A stretch of DNA of 43,106 bases from Caldilineaceae bacterium. GTDB taxonomy: Bacteria > Chloroflexota > Anaerolineae > Caldilineales > Caldilineaceae. The stretch is from positions 22,116-65,221 of the forward strand of contig JAGNDO010000027.1 of the NCBI GenBank assembly GCA_018003515.1, read 5' to 3'. The translations under genes and the position numbers were made by a program. Of this stretch, positions 34,552-42,005 are shown one piece after another (the first letter of the stretch is position 1; each line of letters opens with the position of its first letter). The notes beneath the pieces were generated by a model. That model worked only from the letters and a program-made list of their open reading frames with translations. It searched no databases and was not told the DNA's origin.

Positions 34552-36477
34552 TTACTTCACAAGCGTCAGGTTATAGAGACCTGCGATGCTCCAACCATCG
34601 GTCAGGTCCAGGGGCGGGACGGGCGGGTTGGTGCCGTCGCCGTCATGGGGGAAGCCGGTCCAAACACTCTCGTTCACCGTGTGGAACGATTGGGGGCGAT
34701 ACATGAGGGTGAAGGAAGGAATGTCGGTCAGATAGATCTTGACCAACTCGGTGTAGGTCTCCTTCAGCTTGGCGGCGTCGGTCTCGCTGGGGATGGCGTT
34801 GATCAGGGCGTCGGCATCGGGGTTGGCATACTGGCCCCAGTTGCCGTTCCAGTTGCTCGCCATGCCGATGTATTCAGAACTCATCATTTTGCGGATACGG
34901 CTGTAAGGCTGGGTTGGGCCAGCGCCGTCACTCCACATCATAAAGATGTCATAGCCGGCGGGCAGGGGCGAATCGGATTTGGTGACGACAGTCTGATACA
35001 CGGACCATTCAGGATAGTTGGTCGTGATGTCGATCCCGATCTTCTTGCCAGCGGCGGCAACCACTTCGATGGCCGCTTGCCAGTCGGACCAGCCATTGGG
35101 GCACGTCGCCACATAGCTGAGGTTCTTGCCATCGATTTCTCGCCAACCGTCGCCGTTGGTGTCAACGATTCCGGCATCGTCCAGCAGCTTGATGGCGCCT
35201 TCGATGTCGTTGCCGGCCCATTGCAGGTCAGCGACGGCAGCGTGGTCGTACAGGGCCTGCTCACCCGCGGTCGGGTTCATCAACGAGCGGGGAACCTGGT
35301 CGAAGGTGGCCGACTGGTTGGTCATGGCGTTGGCGATGATGGTGGGGTAGTCAACCGCGATGGCGATGGCCTTGCGTACCGCAACCTGATCCAGCCCAGG
35401 GGACTGCAAGTTGTAGAAGGCGGTCGGCAGGCTGGCACCAATGCCATAGGGCGCATCGGGCAGATAGGTGGAGATGGGCAGGTCTTGCTTGAGCCACAGA
35501 TCCTGCACGTTGGAGTTGAACTGCTGGCTTATGTCAACTTCGCCTGCCTGCAAAGCGGTGGTACCGGCGGCGTTATCCTTAAAGATCGTGTGCGCCAGGT
35601 AGGTCGGAACGGGCAGCTTGCCCCACATGCTGGCATCCTGGCCCCAATAGTTGTCATCGCGAATGTAGACGACCTTCGTATCATCAGCGAAGTATTTATG
35701 ATAGGGACCAGAGTAAACCACGTCTTCGGCAGGATCGGCCATCAATTGGGTGGCATCTTCACCGACCCGGGCTTCCAGGGTCTGGGTCCAAGCTTTCTGA
35801 AGAACATAGTTGGTACTCACATAGGCATTGACGATCAGGGGGTTGACCGCTTTGCCGTCGTCACCCAGTTTGGCCGTGATCACAACGGTTTGGGCATCCA
35901 CGGCTTCGATGGTGTCGATGTAGTCCATGTTCGAAGCGCCGGTGGGGGTGCTGTATTTGACATGGGTGGCCCAAGTATACGCCACATCCTCAGCGGTCAC
36001 CGGGGTGCCATCGCTCCACTTGGCGGCGGTCTTGAGCTTGTAGGTGATGGCGGTCATGCCATCATCCCAGGCAAAAGGACCGTCAGCCAACAACGGATAC
36101 ACCTGGCCATCCAGCATGTTGTACAGGTACGGGGTTTCAAACATGGTGACCCGGGAGCTGTCCTGTTGAGAGATCGCCATGCCATTGTTGTTGCTGCTGG
36201 AATACGGATTCCACCCAACAACCGAGCCCCATTGTTGACCATTGAAATACAGGGTTTCGTTGCGGGGCAGAGTGCCCGCATCAGCGGAGGCGGGGGCCGG
36301 TTCGGGGGCCTTGGTCGGCTCGACGGCGGCGGGTTCAACGGCGGCGGGTTCAGGGGCGGCTGGTTCAACCACAGCTGGGGCAGCCGGCTCTGCGGCAGGC
36401 GTTTCGGCAGGCGCGCAAGCGGAGAGGATCAGCGATGCGATGATCCACAGGGACAGTAAGAGAAAGCGTTTCTTCAT
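34552..36477 (-). CDS. Family 5 extracellular solute-binding lipoprotein
   Basis: 641 residues. The signal [21 protein letters not shown] ends in a lipobox with C21. A Pro/Ala/Glu-rich linker follows at about 22-62, then the family 5 domain ([28 protein letters not shown] onwards). Segments [24 protein letters not shown] and [15 protein letters not shown] are typical of DppA/OppA-type proteins. Homologues in Thermotoga and Pyrococcus bind oligosaccharides, and the downstream mannosidase and deacetylase favour a carbohydrate here. AAGGAGAAG lies before the ATG. It is the first gene of the operon. Confidence 0.94.
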   Translation of the reverse strand: MKKRFLLLSLWIIASLILSACAPAETPAAEPAAPAVVEPAAPEPAAVEPAAVEPTKAPEPAPASADAGTLPRNETLYFNGQQWGSVVGWNPYSSSNNNGMAISQQDSSRVTMFETPYLYNMLDGQVYPLLADGPFAWDDGMTAITYKLKTAAKWSDGTPVTAEDVAYTWATHVKYSTPTGASNMDYIDTIEAVDAQTVVITAKLGDDGKAVNPLIVNAYVSTNYVLQKAWTQTLEARVGEDATQLMADPAEDVVYSGPYHKYFADDTKVVYIRDDNYWGQDASMWGKLPVPTYLAHTIFKDNAAGTTALQAGEVDISQQFNSNVQDLWLKQDLPISTYLPDAPYGIGASLPTAFYNLQSPGLDQVAVRKAIAIAVDYPTIIANAMTNQSATFDQVPRSLMNPTAGEQALYDHAAVADLQWAGNDIEGAIKLLDDAGIVDTNGDGWREIDGKNLSYVATCPNGWSDWQAAIEVVAAAGKKIGIDITTNYPEWSVYQTVVTKSDSPLPAGYDIFMMWSDGAGPTQPYSRIRKMMSSEYIGMASNWNGNWGQYANPDADALINAIPSETDAAKLKETYTELVKIYLTDIPSFTLMYRPQSFHTVNESVWTGFPHDGDGTNPPVPPLDLTDGWSIAGLYNLTLVK

Positions 36478-36550
36478 TGTAAAACTTCTCCTTGGTGTGA
36501 GGTATGGAAAAACGAGGTGTAAAACTTGAACAACCGGTCTTTTATATGAA

Positions 36551-36560
36551 GTGAATTCAC
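36551..36560. promoter_or_regulatory. Palindromic operator candidate GTGAATTCAC
   Basis: Perfect 10 bp palindrome about 75 bp before the binding protein start, inside the predicted leader. Possibly a repressor site for the sugar operon; it occurs once here, so support is thin. Confidence 0.3.
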
Positions 36561-36726
36561 CTCCTTGGATACTTTTCTCAAAAACCGATGTGGGCCAGCA
36601 TGATCATAATCAGGAAACGTGACACGGGGAAAGCCTCAAACTCCAGGCGCATTTACACCCCGCAGTGGCGGCGCAAGTGATGGGATGGGATGGTACAGAC
36701 TTCAATTTGAGTACCTTATAACTTGG

Positions 36727-36755
36727 AATGTATCATGGCTACCCCGCCATGTCAA
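36727..36755 (-). promoter_or_regulatory. Strong promoter candidate for the ABC-mannosidase operon
   Basis: Minus strand TTGACA (36750-36755), 17-base spacer, TACATT (36727-36732), about 250 bp upstream of the binding protein gene. The 36478-36916 gap otherwise holds no gene I can support. Confidence 0.55.
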
Positions 36756-36916
36756 AATCGCCAAATCCAGAAACTGGGCTTTCCAAAGTCGTCCAGTCTC
36801 CGGGCAGGAACATGGGGGGTGTGGCAGGAAGCAGGGTTCACCGCCGGTGATGCGGGACGGGTGTTCACCCCAGGCGGGTCCGGTGTTTGCATGCATGGTT
36901 GCCCCACAAGAAGGAA

Positions 36917-36948
36917 TAAAAAAAGTCCAGCATCTGACGATGCTGAAC
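36917..36948 (-). terminator. Second terminator downstream of tRNA-Glu
   Basis: GTCCAGCATC (36925-36934) pairs with GATGCTGAAC (36939-36948) around a 4-base loop. It is followed on the minus strand by seven T. Confidence 0.8.
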
Positions 36949-36961
36949 TCGGCACAAAAAT

Positions 36962-37000
36962 AAGAAGAGCGCCGCTGTGGTGGACAGCGACGCTCTTCTT
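36962..37000 (-). terminator. First terminator-like hairpin downstream of tRNA-Glu
   Basis: 16 bp arms (36962-36977, 36985-37000) with one mismatch and TTATTTTT on the minus strand. It directly follows the tRNA 3' end. It is a near copy of 26613-26651, including the loop TGGTGGA. Confidence 0.8.
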
Positions 37001-37001
37001 G

Positions 37002-37074
37002 TGCCCCCAAGGGGATTCGAACCCCTGTAGCAGGCTTGAAAGGCCTGAGTCCTGGTCCTCTAGACGATGGGGGC
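37002..37074 (-). tRNA. tRNA-Glu (UUC)
   Basis: Minus strand. 7 bp acceptor stem GCCCCCA (37068-37074) pairs with TGGGGGC (37003-37009), with discriminator A at 37002. The anticodon stem CAGGC/GCCTG encloses loop CTTTCAA, giving anticodon TTC. The T arm is GGGGTTCGAATCCCC. CCA is not encoded. 73 nucleotides. Confidence 0.97.
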
Positions 37075-37100
37075 GCATAGGGTAATTCAGGACTTTCCGC

Positions 37101-37130
37101 AGTATATCAGGGGTGGGGGGGATTGGTCAA
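37101..37130 (-). promoter_or_regulatory. Promoter of tRNA-Glu
   Basis: Minus strand TTGACC (37125-37130), 18-base spacer, TATACT (37101-37106), about 27 bp before the tRNA 5' end. Confidence 0.65.
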
Positions 37131-37147
37131 GATTTGGGGACGTTCTG

Positions 37148-37245
37148 TGAGCGGGTGAGGGGGTGAAAGGGTGAAGGGCTGAGGGGGTGAAAGGGCGAGA
37201 AGAGGTGAACCATGTTCATCAGCCCTTCACCCCCTCACCCGCTCA
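37148..37245. repeat. Repeat-built hairpin after the aldolase gene
   Basis: GTGAGGGG/GTGAAAGG units (37148-37199) fold back on the complementary arm 37223-37245: 23 bp apart from one bulged A. It starts 6 bp beyond the aldolase stop and may act as terminator. Confidence 0.7.
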
Positions 37246-37250
37246 CCCCT

Positions 37251-38027
37251 TCATTTAACGGAACAAGCACCCGCATGGCAGACGCCGCAGTTCTCGCACA
37301 GATCCTCCGCCTGGCCGGGGCGCATGAGGCCTGCGTTGATGCGCCAGTCGACGAGTTTTTGGGCTTCGGTGGCGGGGAAAGGATCTTCCCGGCCCAGGTC
37401 GACCAGGTGTTTGGCGATGGTGGCGGTCTGTTCCAGCTTTTCCAGACGCAGATAGGCTTCAATCACATTGGCACCCACGGTGATGCTGCCGTGGCGGCGC
37501 AGGATCAGGGCGTCGTAGCGCTTGATCAGCTCGCTGATCACCGTGGCCCCTTCGCCGCTGGCCGGGGTGGCATAGTCTGTGGTGGGGATCATGCCCAGGC
37601 TGAGTACCACGTCGGGGATAAAGCAGCGCTCCAGGTCGATGCCGGCGATGCTGAGGGCGATGGCCGTGGGCGGGTGGGCGTGGACCACGGCCTGCACATC
37701 CGGGCGCTGACGGTAGGCTTCCAGATGCAGGAGCATCTCGCTGGTGGGGTGCAGATCCCGGGCCGGGCCATAGCGGCTGCCCACAGGCTGCACATCCCAG
37801 TCGATGACAATGAGCTGATCCGGCTCGATCAGCCCCTTGCTGAAGCCCGACGGCGTACACAAAAAACGGTCCTCGTCCAGCCGGGCGCTGACATTGCCGT
37901 CCGTGGCGGCCACAAAACCCTTCTGCCACAGCATCTTGCACACCTGGATGATCTCCTGGCGCAACTGCTGCTCGGTCTTGCGGATGATGGGTTTGTGGGT
38001 GGTTTGGTAGCGGATGAGTGTGGTCAT
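37251..38027 (-). CDS. Class II aldolase/adducin family protein with Cys-rich tail
   Basis: 258 residues of the L-fuculose-1-phosphate/rhamnulose-1-phosphate aldolase family, zinc-dependent. Candidate ligands are E97 (TSEMLLHLEAY), H116 and H118 (VVHAHPP) and H179 (ILRRHGSITVG); the N-terminal TDGNVSARL binds phosphate in relatives. The C-terminus is odd: CENCGVCHAGAC gives C244, C247, C250 and C255, a CxxCxxCx4C pattern not expected in this family. The precise sugar substrate is not evident. A remnant of a second copy lies at 38390-38450. Confidence 0.88.
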   Translation of the reverse strand: MTTLIRYQTTHKPIIRKTEQQLRQEIIQVCKMLWQKGFVAATDGNVSARLDEDRFLCTPSGFSKGLIEPDQLIVIDWDVQPVGSRYGPARDLHPTSEMLLHLEAYRQRPDVQAVVHAHPPTAIALSIAGIDLERCFIPDVVLSLGMIPTTDYATPASGEGATVISELIKRYDALILRRHGSITVGANVIEAYLRLEKLEQTATIAKHLVDLGREDPFPATEAQKLVDWRINAGLMRPGQAEDLCENCGVCHAGACSVK

Positions 38028-38072
38028 GGGGTTTGTGGATTGGATGAAAAGTATGTGAATTGAGTGGATCGA

Positions 38073-38360
38073 TCAAGAAAGAAGTAAATATATTGCCAGA
38101 ATGATGGCAATCCCAATCATCGCAAATACGAATACCATTGGGAACCACTTTCTGGTTTTCGGAAGGTCATTGAACATTTTGGGCTGTTTTTGAGTTCCAC
38201 GTACCCGTTCCCGCTCTGCAATCTCATGATTGTGTTCGATTCTGCAAGCCTTGCATCTGCGCGGTGTTTCCAATTTGCGTTCTTTGTAGGACCGTTGGTC
38301 GCTGTAGCTCCAAACAAATGATCGCCCACATTGGATACATGTAATGACTTCATCGCTCAT
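38073..38360 (-). CDS. Zinc-ribbon protein with C-terminal membrane helix
   Basis: 95 residues from MSDEVITCIQCGRSFVWSYSDQRSYKERKLETPRRCKACR; GGAG lies about 9 bases before this ATG, so I prefer it to the open frame at 38381. Two CxxC pairs (CIQC and CKAC) form the ribbon, of the type often seen in small zinc-ribbon (zf-trcl-like) proteins. Residues about 72-94 (WFPMVFVFAMIGIAIILAIYLLL) are one membrane helix with no positive tail. Role unknown. It is the last GC-typical gene before the AT-rich island. Confidence 0.7.
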   Translation of the reverse strand: MSDEVITCIQCGRSFVWSYSDQRSYKERKLETPRRCKACRIEHNHEIAERERVRGTQKQPKMFNDLPKTRKWFPMVFVFAMIGIAIILAIYLLLS

Positions 38361-38389
38361 GATGTGTACTCCGGCGTCCATTCAAGATC

Positions 38390-38450
38390 AATCGGAAGTG
38401 AACTCAAAGCCCTTCTGCCAGAGCATCTTGCACACCTGGACGATCTTCAT
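38390..38450 (-). pseudogene. Fragment of a second class II aldolase gene
   Basis: 38406-38447 repeats 37914-37953 nearly base for base. Translated, it reads KIVQVCKMLWQKGFEFT, against IIQVCKMLWQKGFVAAT in the intact gene. The frame stops shortly after. It marks the left edge of the AT-rich island. Confidence 0.75.
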
Positions 38451-38552
38451 ATAAGCAACTTATCGATGGTTTTTAGACGGCGACGAGTATAACGATAGTT
38501 TTAGATGCGTCATACGTCAGGTACAACTCTTGTTTCACGTTTTTTCCGGAAC

Positions 38553-39515
38553 TTACACAATATATCTATTGCGTGTATATGCAACAATAGTAGTAATGAC
38601 TGACTGAGCCACATAAACATATTCAATTGCCGTGGCGGTTGAAATTTCCCAAGCTTGTCCGATCGAATCATCAATCCCATGATCGGCAGCATTGCGGATA
38701 TGACCAAGATATTTAATCATAAACTTATGCTTGTGTGTCAAATGATTGTTTTGTGCGATTCGATCAGCTTTCGCATTTATCCCATTCGCTCCTTGAAGCT
38801 CTACCTCAAAATGATTAGCTACTTGCACAAGAAAGGACTCAATAGCATTTCCAGCGTAGACAATTGGTGCTCGTGGATCATGATGAGCGACAGCTGCTTT
38901 TTGATAGGCTGTAATTAATGGGTTAAGAACTTCTTGATGATCAATCCAATTTACTGCATCTTCACCGAGCTTTCTACGAACATTAAGTTCTGCGGCTTCT
39001 CTATCGTGAACGATATCCTCCACTATCGATAAATAATTGGTGGTTCCACTATCTGGAATCCTATATCTGCCTGCTCCCTCTGCAATTAGTGAGTTTGTAT
39101 ACGTCCCTAAGCTAACAAGTGTACTAAGAATGTCTCCCCGATGTGCATTCAAGGAGAAAAGAGCCTTAACTTGGCGTACTGCCTCATTTGCAGAAGTTGT
39201 GATATCCAAGCGGTACTTAAAGGATTTATACGGTTGATACTGCTCCAAAACAAAGCGCAAAATTGCTGCTCTATGATGCAGATTACCAGAAATAAGATAG
39301 GTCGCATAAGGGAAGAGTGGGATGTAATTACCAGCAGAATTTGTCGTAATTAGACCTAGCTGTTGCGCCATACGCAGGGCATTCCTAGCATTATCCGCAG
39401 GAATATCCAAAAAGTCAGCGACCAGGTTGTCAGTCACACCAATATTTATCTGCAAGGTTGCATCAGTTGCACCGATTACATCTTCCGCCGTGGTTCCGAA
39501 GATCTCAAATAGCAT
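38553..39515 (-). CDS. Protein with AbiC/HEPN-like C-terminus (candidate abortive infection effector)
   Basis: 320 residues, AAGGTG ribosome site, in AT-rich DNA. I do not recognise the whole protein. The N-terminal third (LVADFLDIPADNARNALRMAQQLGLITTNSAGNYIPLFPYATYL) looks like a winged helix. The C-terminus (YAGNAIESFLVQVANHF to KHKFMIKYLGHIRNAADHGIDDSIGQAWEISTATAIEYVYVAQSVI) resembles the Abi-C/HEPN fold. It contains R274-x4-H279 (RNAADH), the HEPN ribonuclease motif. Such domains are RNA-cleaving effectors of anti-phage systems. The partner gene ends 12 bp upstream on the same strand. The assignment is inference from motif and helix pattern. Confidence 0.6.
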   Translation of the reverse strand: MLFEIFGTTAEDVIGATDATLQINIGVTDNLVADFLDIPADNARNALRMAQQLGLITTNSAGNYIPLFPYATYLISGNLHHRAAILRFVLEQYQPYKSFKYRLDITTSANEAVRQVKALFSLNAHRGDILSTLVSLGTYTNSLIAEGAGRYRIPDSGTTNYLSIVEDIVHDREAAELNVRRKLGEDAVNWIDHQEVLNPLITAYQKAAVAHHDPRAPIVYAGNAIESFLVQVANHFEVELQGANGINAKADRIAQNNHLTHKHKFMIKYLGHIRNAADHGIDDSIGQAWEISTATAIEYVYVAQSVITTIVAYTRNRYIV

Positions 39516-39527
39516 AGCCCATGCACC

Positions 39528-40280
39528 TTATGTAGATTCCGTAGAACCTTCATCATTATTACTGAAATTTGCATTTGATAAGCTACGAATTAAGAGGTTT
39601 AGCTTTTCCCCTAAATCAACTAGTTCATCAACATTGGCATTTATACGTACTTCTATATGCAGACTTACTCCAGTTGGGGATATCTTGTCTGAAGAAACAG
39701 GTTGAATTGCGATTTCCTGTGTCTTCTGGAAAACAGTGTCCTGCGTAACGATAGGTCGAGCAATTGTAGAGGGGTCGGCGACAACTTTTGTGAGCGATAC
39801 ACTGGGTACTACTTTATCGCCGTTTTCACTTACCAATTCTGAAACTCGCAGGATATCTATGACTGTGCGTGACCCAGTCATCACTTCTTTAGACTTGGCT
39901 TCACCAGCTGAATAAGCTATATGATTTTCAAGTTGAGACACTTCCATGCCTTTTCTTACACTCACAGCTTGGACCATTTTGTTCAAGAAATCATTTTCTT
40001 CAATTATTTTCTTCCAAGCACGAGATATCTCTTCTTGAATTTCATGTTCGAGAGCACGGGCTAGCTCTATTCCTTTAGGAGTTGGAGACTTCTTTCGGCC
40101 TCCTTCCACAATTTCAACGCCCACTAGAAATGCATTGTTTGCACTTATTCTCGTTCTACCTATCCCTGACAATTGAGCTATGTCGTCATTGCTACCTTCT
40201 TTTGTACGTCCGTATGCTCTGATTATCTTTACCAGTTCATCGTAAGAGGAGCGAGGCAACTTTAACTTATCTTCAGCCAT
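39528..40280 (-). CDS. Winged-helix protein paired with the HEPN-like gene
   Basis: 250 residues from MAEDKLKLPRSSYDELVKIIRAYG; AAGGAG precedes the ATG, and the frame upstream to 40448 runs through the inverted repeat. Residues about 12-75 form a helix-turn-helix (NDDIAQLSGIGRTRISANNAFLVGVEIVEGGRKKSPTPKGIELARAL) of the MarR/DUF5343 style. The tail GVSLHIEVRINANVDELVDLGEKLNLLIRSL resembles the GVSLHI-type C-terminal strand-helix module I associate with DUF5343-type and defence-linked proteins. It could sense or regulate while the HEPN-like protein acts. Family membership is uncertain. Confidence 0.6.
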   Translation of the reverse strand: MAEDKLKLPRSSYDELVKIIRAYGRTKEGSNDDIAQLSGIGRTRISANNAFLVGVEIVEGGRKKSPTPKGIELARALEHEIQEEISRAWKKIIEENDFLNKMVQAVSVRKGMEVSQLENHIAYSAGEAKSKEVMTGSRTVIDILRVSELVSENGDKVVPSVSLTKVVADPSTIARPIVTQDTVFQKTQEIAIQPVSSDKISPTGVSLHIEVRINANVDELVDLGEKLNLLIRSLSNANFSNNDEGSTEST

Positions 40281-40317
40281 ATTAGTTCTCCTTGTATAAA
40301 GCAAGCCAGGTTGTTGA

Positions 40318-40400
40318 TATAGATGTCCAGAAAAGTTCTGTCCCCGTGAATCATCGTTCTGAGAGAAACCTGAAGGACAGAACTTTTCTGGACATCTATA
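40318..40400. repeat. Perfect 26 bp inverted repeat
   Basis: Arms 40318-40343 and 40375-40400 are exact complements built on ATGTCCAGAAAAGTTCTGTC, with a 31-base loop. It lies 38 bp upstream of the winged-helix gene in the AT-rich island, so it could be its leader structure, a regulatory site or a MITE-like remnant. Confidence 0.85.
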
Positions 40401-40404
40401 CTGT

Positions 40405-40623
40405 TCAAATAGTCGGAGAAATGCGAATACCGTAATACTTGCGATCAAGGCGAGTAGTGCGGAACTCTCCGTTTATACTCCTTTTGAGGTTACTGATTTG
40501 TAAGCCCTTCATTAACCATTGGCATTGTGCCCAAGTTAGGAAGACTAGTGAATTCAAACCTTGTGATGTTTCAATGTTCCTGTACTCTGCTGGAATTCTA
40601 TATTCATAATACTTGACAATCAA
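40405..40623 (-). CDS. Possible small AT-rich ORF
   Basis: A 72-codon frame with a TTG start, ending 5 bp before the inverted repeat. The translation (VKYYEYRIPAEYRNIETSQGLNSLVFLTWAQCQWLMKGLQ) is not obviously random but matches nothing I know. No clear ribosome site. It may be a gene remnant from the same import. Confidence 0.25.
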   Translation of the reverse strand: MIVKYYEYRIPAEYRNIETSQGLNSLVFLTWAQCQWLMKGLQISNLKRSINGEFRTTRLDRKYYGIRISPTI

Positions 40624-40704
40624 CTCTCGAAATCACCGGAACTAGTTCAAGCAGAAAGCCATCACCGCCTGGGGGCCGGTTCACAAATCACCGCTCTGCC
40701 CATC

Positions 40705-40827
40705 CTAAAACTCATCATCCTCGTTATCCGCCTCAATCTCCATTCGCACCAAGTCATGCCAGACGCTCAAGATCTCCGCATCCGCACCGGCGTCTTGCTT
40801 CAAGTCGGGGAAGGTCAGCAGCAGCAT
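40705..40827 (-). pseudogene. Duplicated 3' end of the AbiEii-like gene
   Basis: Translates as LLLTFPDLKQDAGADAEILSVWHDLVRMEIEADNEDDEF. The intact gene at 41133-41723 ends LLLTFPDLKQDASPVATCLQAAGADAEILDVWRALVRMEIEAEDEDDEF. The copy lacks ten internal residues and the whole N-terminal part. Confidence 0.85.
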
Positions 40828-40858
40828 TGCCGGACCTGGGTTTTCCCCGCTGACTTTA

Positions 40859-41146
40859 CTACTTCCCTCGTCCATCCAGCCAGCGCCGCAACGATTTCTG
40901 GCTCTCATTGGAGGGCCGACCCATGATCAGCCCTTCAACGCTGATATCCTCGTCCAAGTCCGGCCAGTGGATGCCCTCCCCCTGGCCAATCAGTCGCCAA
41001 TGGGTGCGCTCGATCTCTGTGCCATGCCAGAGCCGGGGATACCAGGCCAGGGGCGTACTGATCGACCGGCCATCGGACAAGTCCACGGTCAGCGCATCTT
41101 CGGACACGGCCACATCCTGAACGCCAGACAGCCTAAAACTCATCAT
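40859..41146 (-). CDS. DUF2442 protein
   Basis: 95 residues from MMSFRLSGVQDVAVSEDALTVDLSDGRSISTPLAWYPRL. The pattern continues ERTHWRLIGQGEGIHWPDLDEDISVEGLIMGRPS, the DUF2442 layout in a longer form than the 13254 gene. Its start lies 14 bp inside the end of the AbiEii-like gene, so translation is coupled. DUF2442 proteins commonly sit beside DUF4160 or toxin-like genes. Function unknown. Confidence 0.8.
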   Translation of the reverse strand: MMSFRLSGVQDVAVSEDALTVDLSDGRSISTPLAWYPRLWHGTEIERTHWRLIGQGEGIHWPDLDEDISVEGLIMGRPSNESQKSLRRWLDGRGK

Positions 41147-41723
41147 CCTCGTCTTCCGCCTCAATCTCCATCCGCACCAAGGCGCGCCAGACGTCCAAAA
41201 TCTCCGCATCCGCGCCGGCGGCTTGCAGACAGGTGGCGACGGGACTGGCGTCCTGCTTCAAATCGGGAAAAGTCAACAACAATAAAGCCAGATCCCGCCA
41301 GTCCGTGCCGGACTTGGGTTTGCCTCGGCGCTGGTGATAGGAGATCACTTTGCTGGCGATCAACTCCGCCGGGGCCATTACCCACACTTGTTCGATGCGC
41401 CGGGCCAAGGGCAGGCTTTCCACAGGCCGCAGATCGACCAAATGACGATTGCCGCCCGACTGCACTTGGTAAATCCGATACCCTTTCCCTTCCCCAATCT
41501 CACGCACGCGGATGGCGATCTGAAACTTCCCATGCAGATGCTGCTTCAATTCCTCGGCCAACGCCCTTGCCCGGTTCGACATCAGATCAACATCTTGGGT
41601 CATCCGGGGTTCGCTTACATAGGCGTTTACAGCTTGTGCCCCGAACAGGACCACATCATCCCGCCCGCGCAGAAAGTCCAACACCGCCCGGTGCAGGGTG
41701 GAAAGCGGCAAGGGTTCGTGCAT
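41133..41723 (-). CDS. AbiEii-type nucleotidyltransferase-like protein
   Basis: 196 residues from MHEPLPLSTLHRAVLDFLRGR; AAGGAG is six bases upstream of this ATG. The segment LFGAQAVNAYVSEPRMTQDVDLMS carries the nucleotidyltransferase GxxA (28-31), T42 and D44/D46 acidic pair seen in AbiEii/AbiGii toxins. K-rich LIASKVISYHQRRGKPKSGTDWRDLALLL is a second family block. No AbiEi antitoxin lies upstream; the partner here is a DUF2442 gene. It may be a toxin of an unusual pair or a neutral member of this family. Confidence 0.75.
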   Translation of the reverse strand: MHEPLPLSTLHRAVLDFLRGRDDVVLFGAQAVNAYVSEPRMTQDVDLMSNRARALAEELKQHLHGKFQIAIRVREIGEGKGYRIYQVQSGGNRHLVDLRPVESLPLARRIEQVWVMAPAELIASKVISYHQRRGKPKSGTDWRDLALLLLTFPDLKQDASPVATCLQAAGADAEILDVWRALVRMEIEAEDEDDEF

Positions 41724-41781
41724 CATAAACTCCTTGAAGGTTAGGACATCGGCGTTAAGCATTTAATCCCTTTTCAATCGT

Positions 41782-41949
41782 TCAGGTCAAAACAGTCATC
41801 GGAAACTCTTCAAGATACAACTCCGTCGCCTCACGCAAATTGGCCAAAGCCTCTTCAACTGTTTCGCCTTGGGTAGTTGTCCCTGTCTCAGGATTATGGG
41901 CGACATATCCGCCTTCGGGTGCGACGGTCAACACTGCGGAAAGCTCCAT
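41782..41949 (-). CDS. HicB-like antitoxin without HicA
   Basis: 55 residues from MELSAVLTVAPEGGYVAHNPETGTTTQGETVEEALANLREATELYLEE, the N-terminal HicB fold. AAAGGAG lies upstream of this ATG. HicB proteins usually continue into a DNA-binding C-terminus, missing here. No HicA toxin gene is adjacent on either side. Confidence 0.8.
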   Translation of the reverse strand: MELSAVLTVAPEGGYVAHNPETGTTTQGETVEEALANLREATELYLEEFPMTVLT

Positions 41950-42005
41950 CTTGTCTCCTTTTTCCAATATCGTGCGGCCATGACTCAACAGCGACGGAAA
42001 CTCAA

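Noticed and set aside
34534..36459. 641-codon plus-strand frame over the binding protein gene
   Set aside because: Gly/Val/Asp-rich shadow frame with no ribosome site; the minus-strand lipoprotein has signal peptide, lipobox and family motifs.
36619..36963. 114-codon plus-strand frame before tRNA-Glu
   Set aside because: No ribosome site or family resemblance; it crosses a promoter and a terminator on the other strand.
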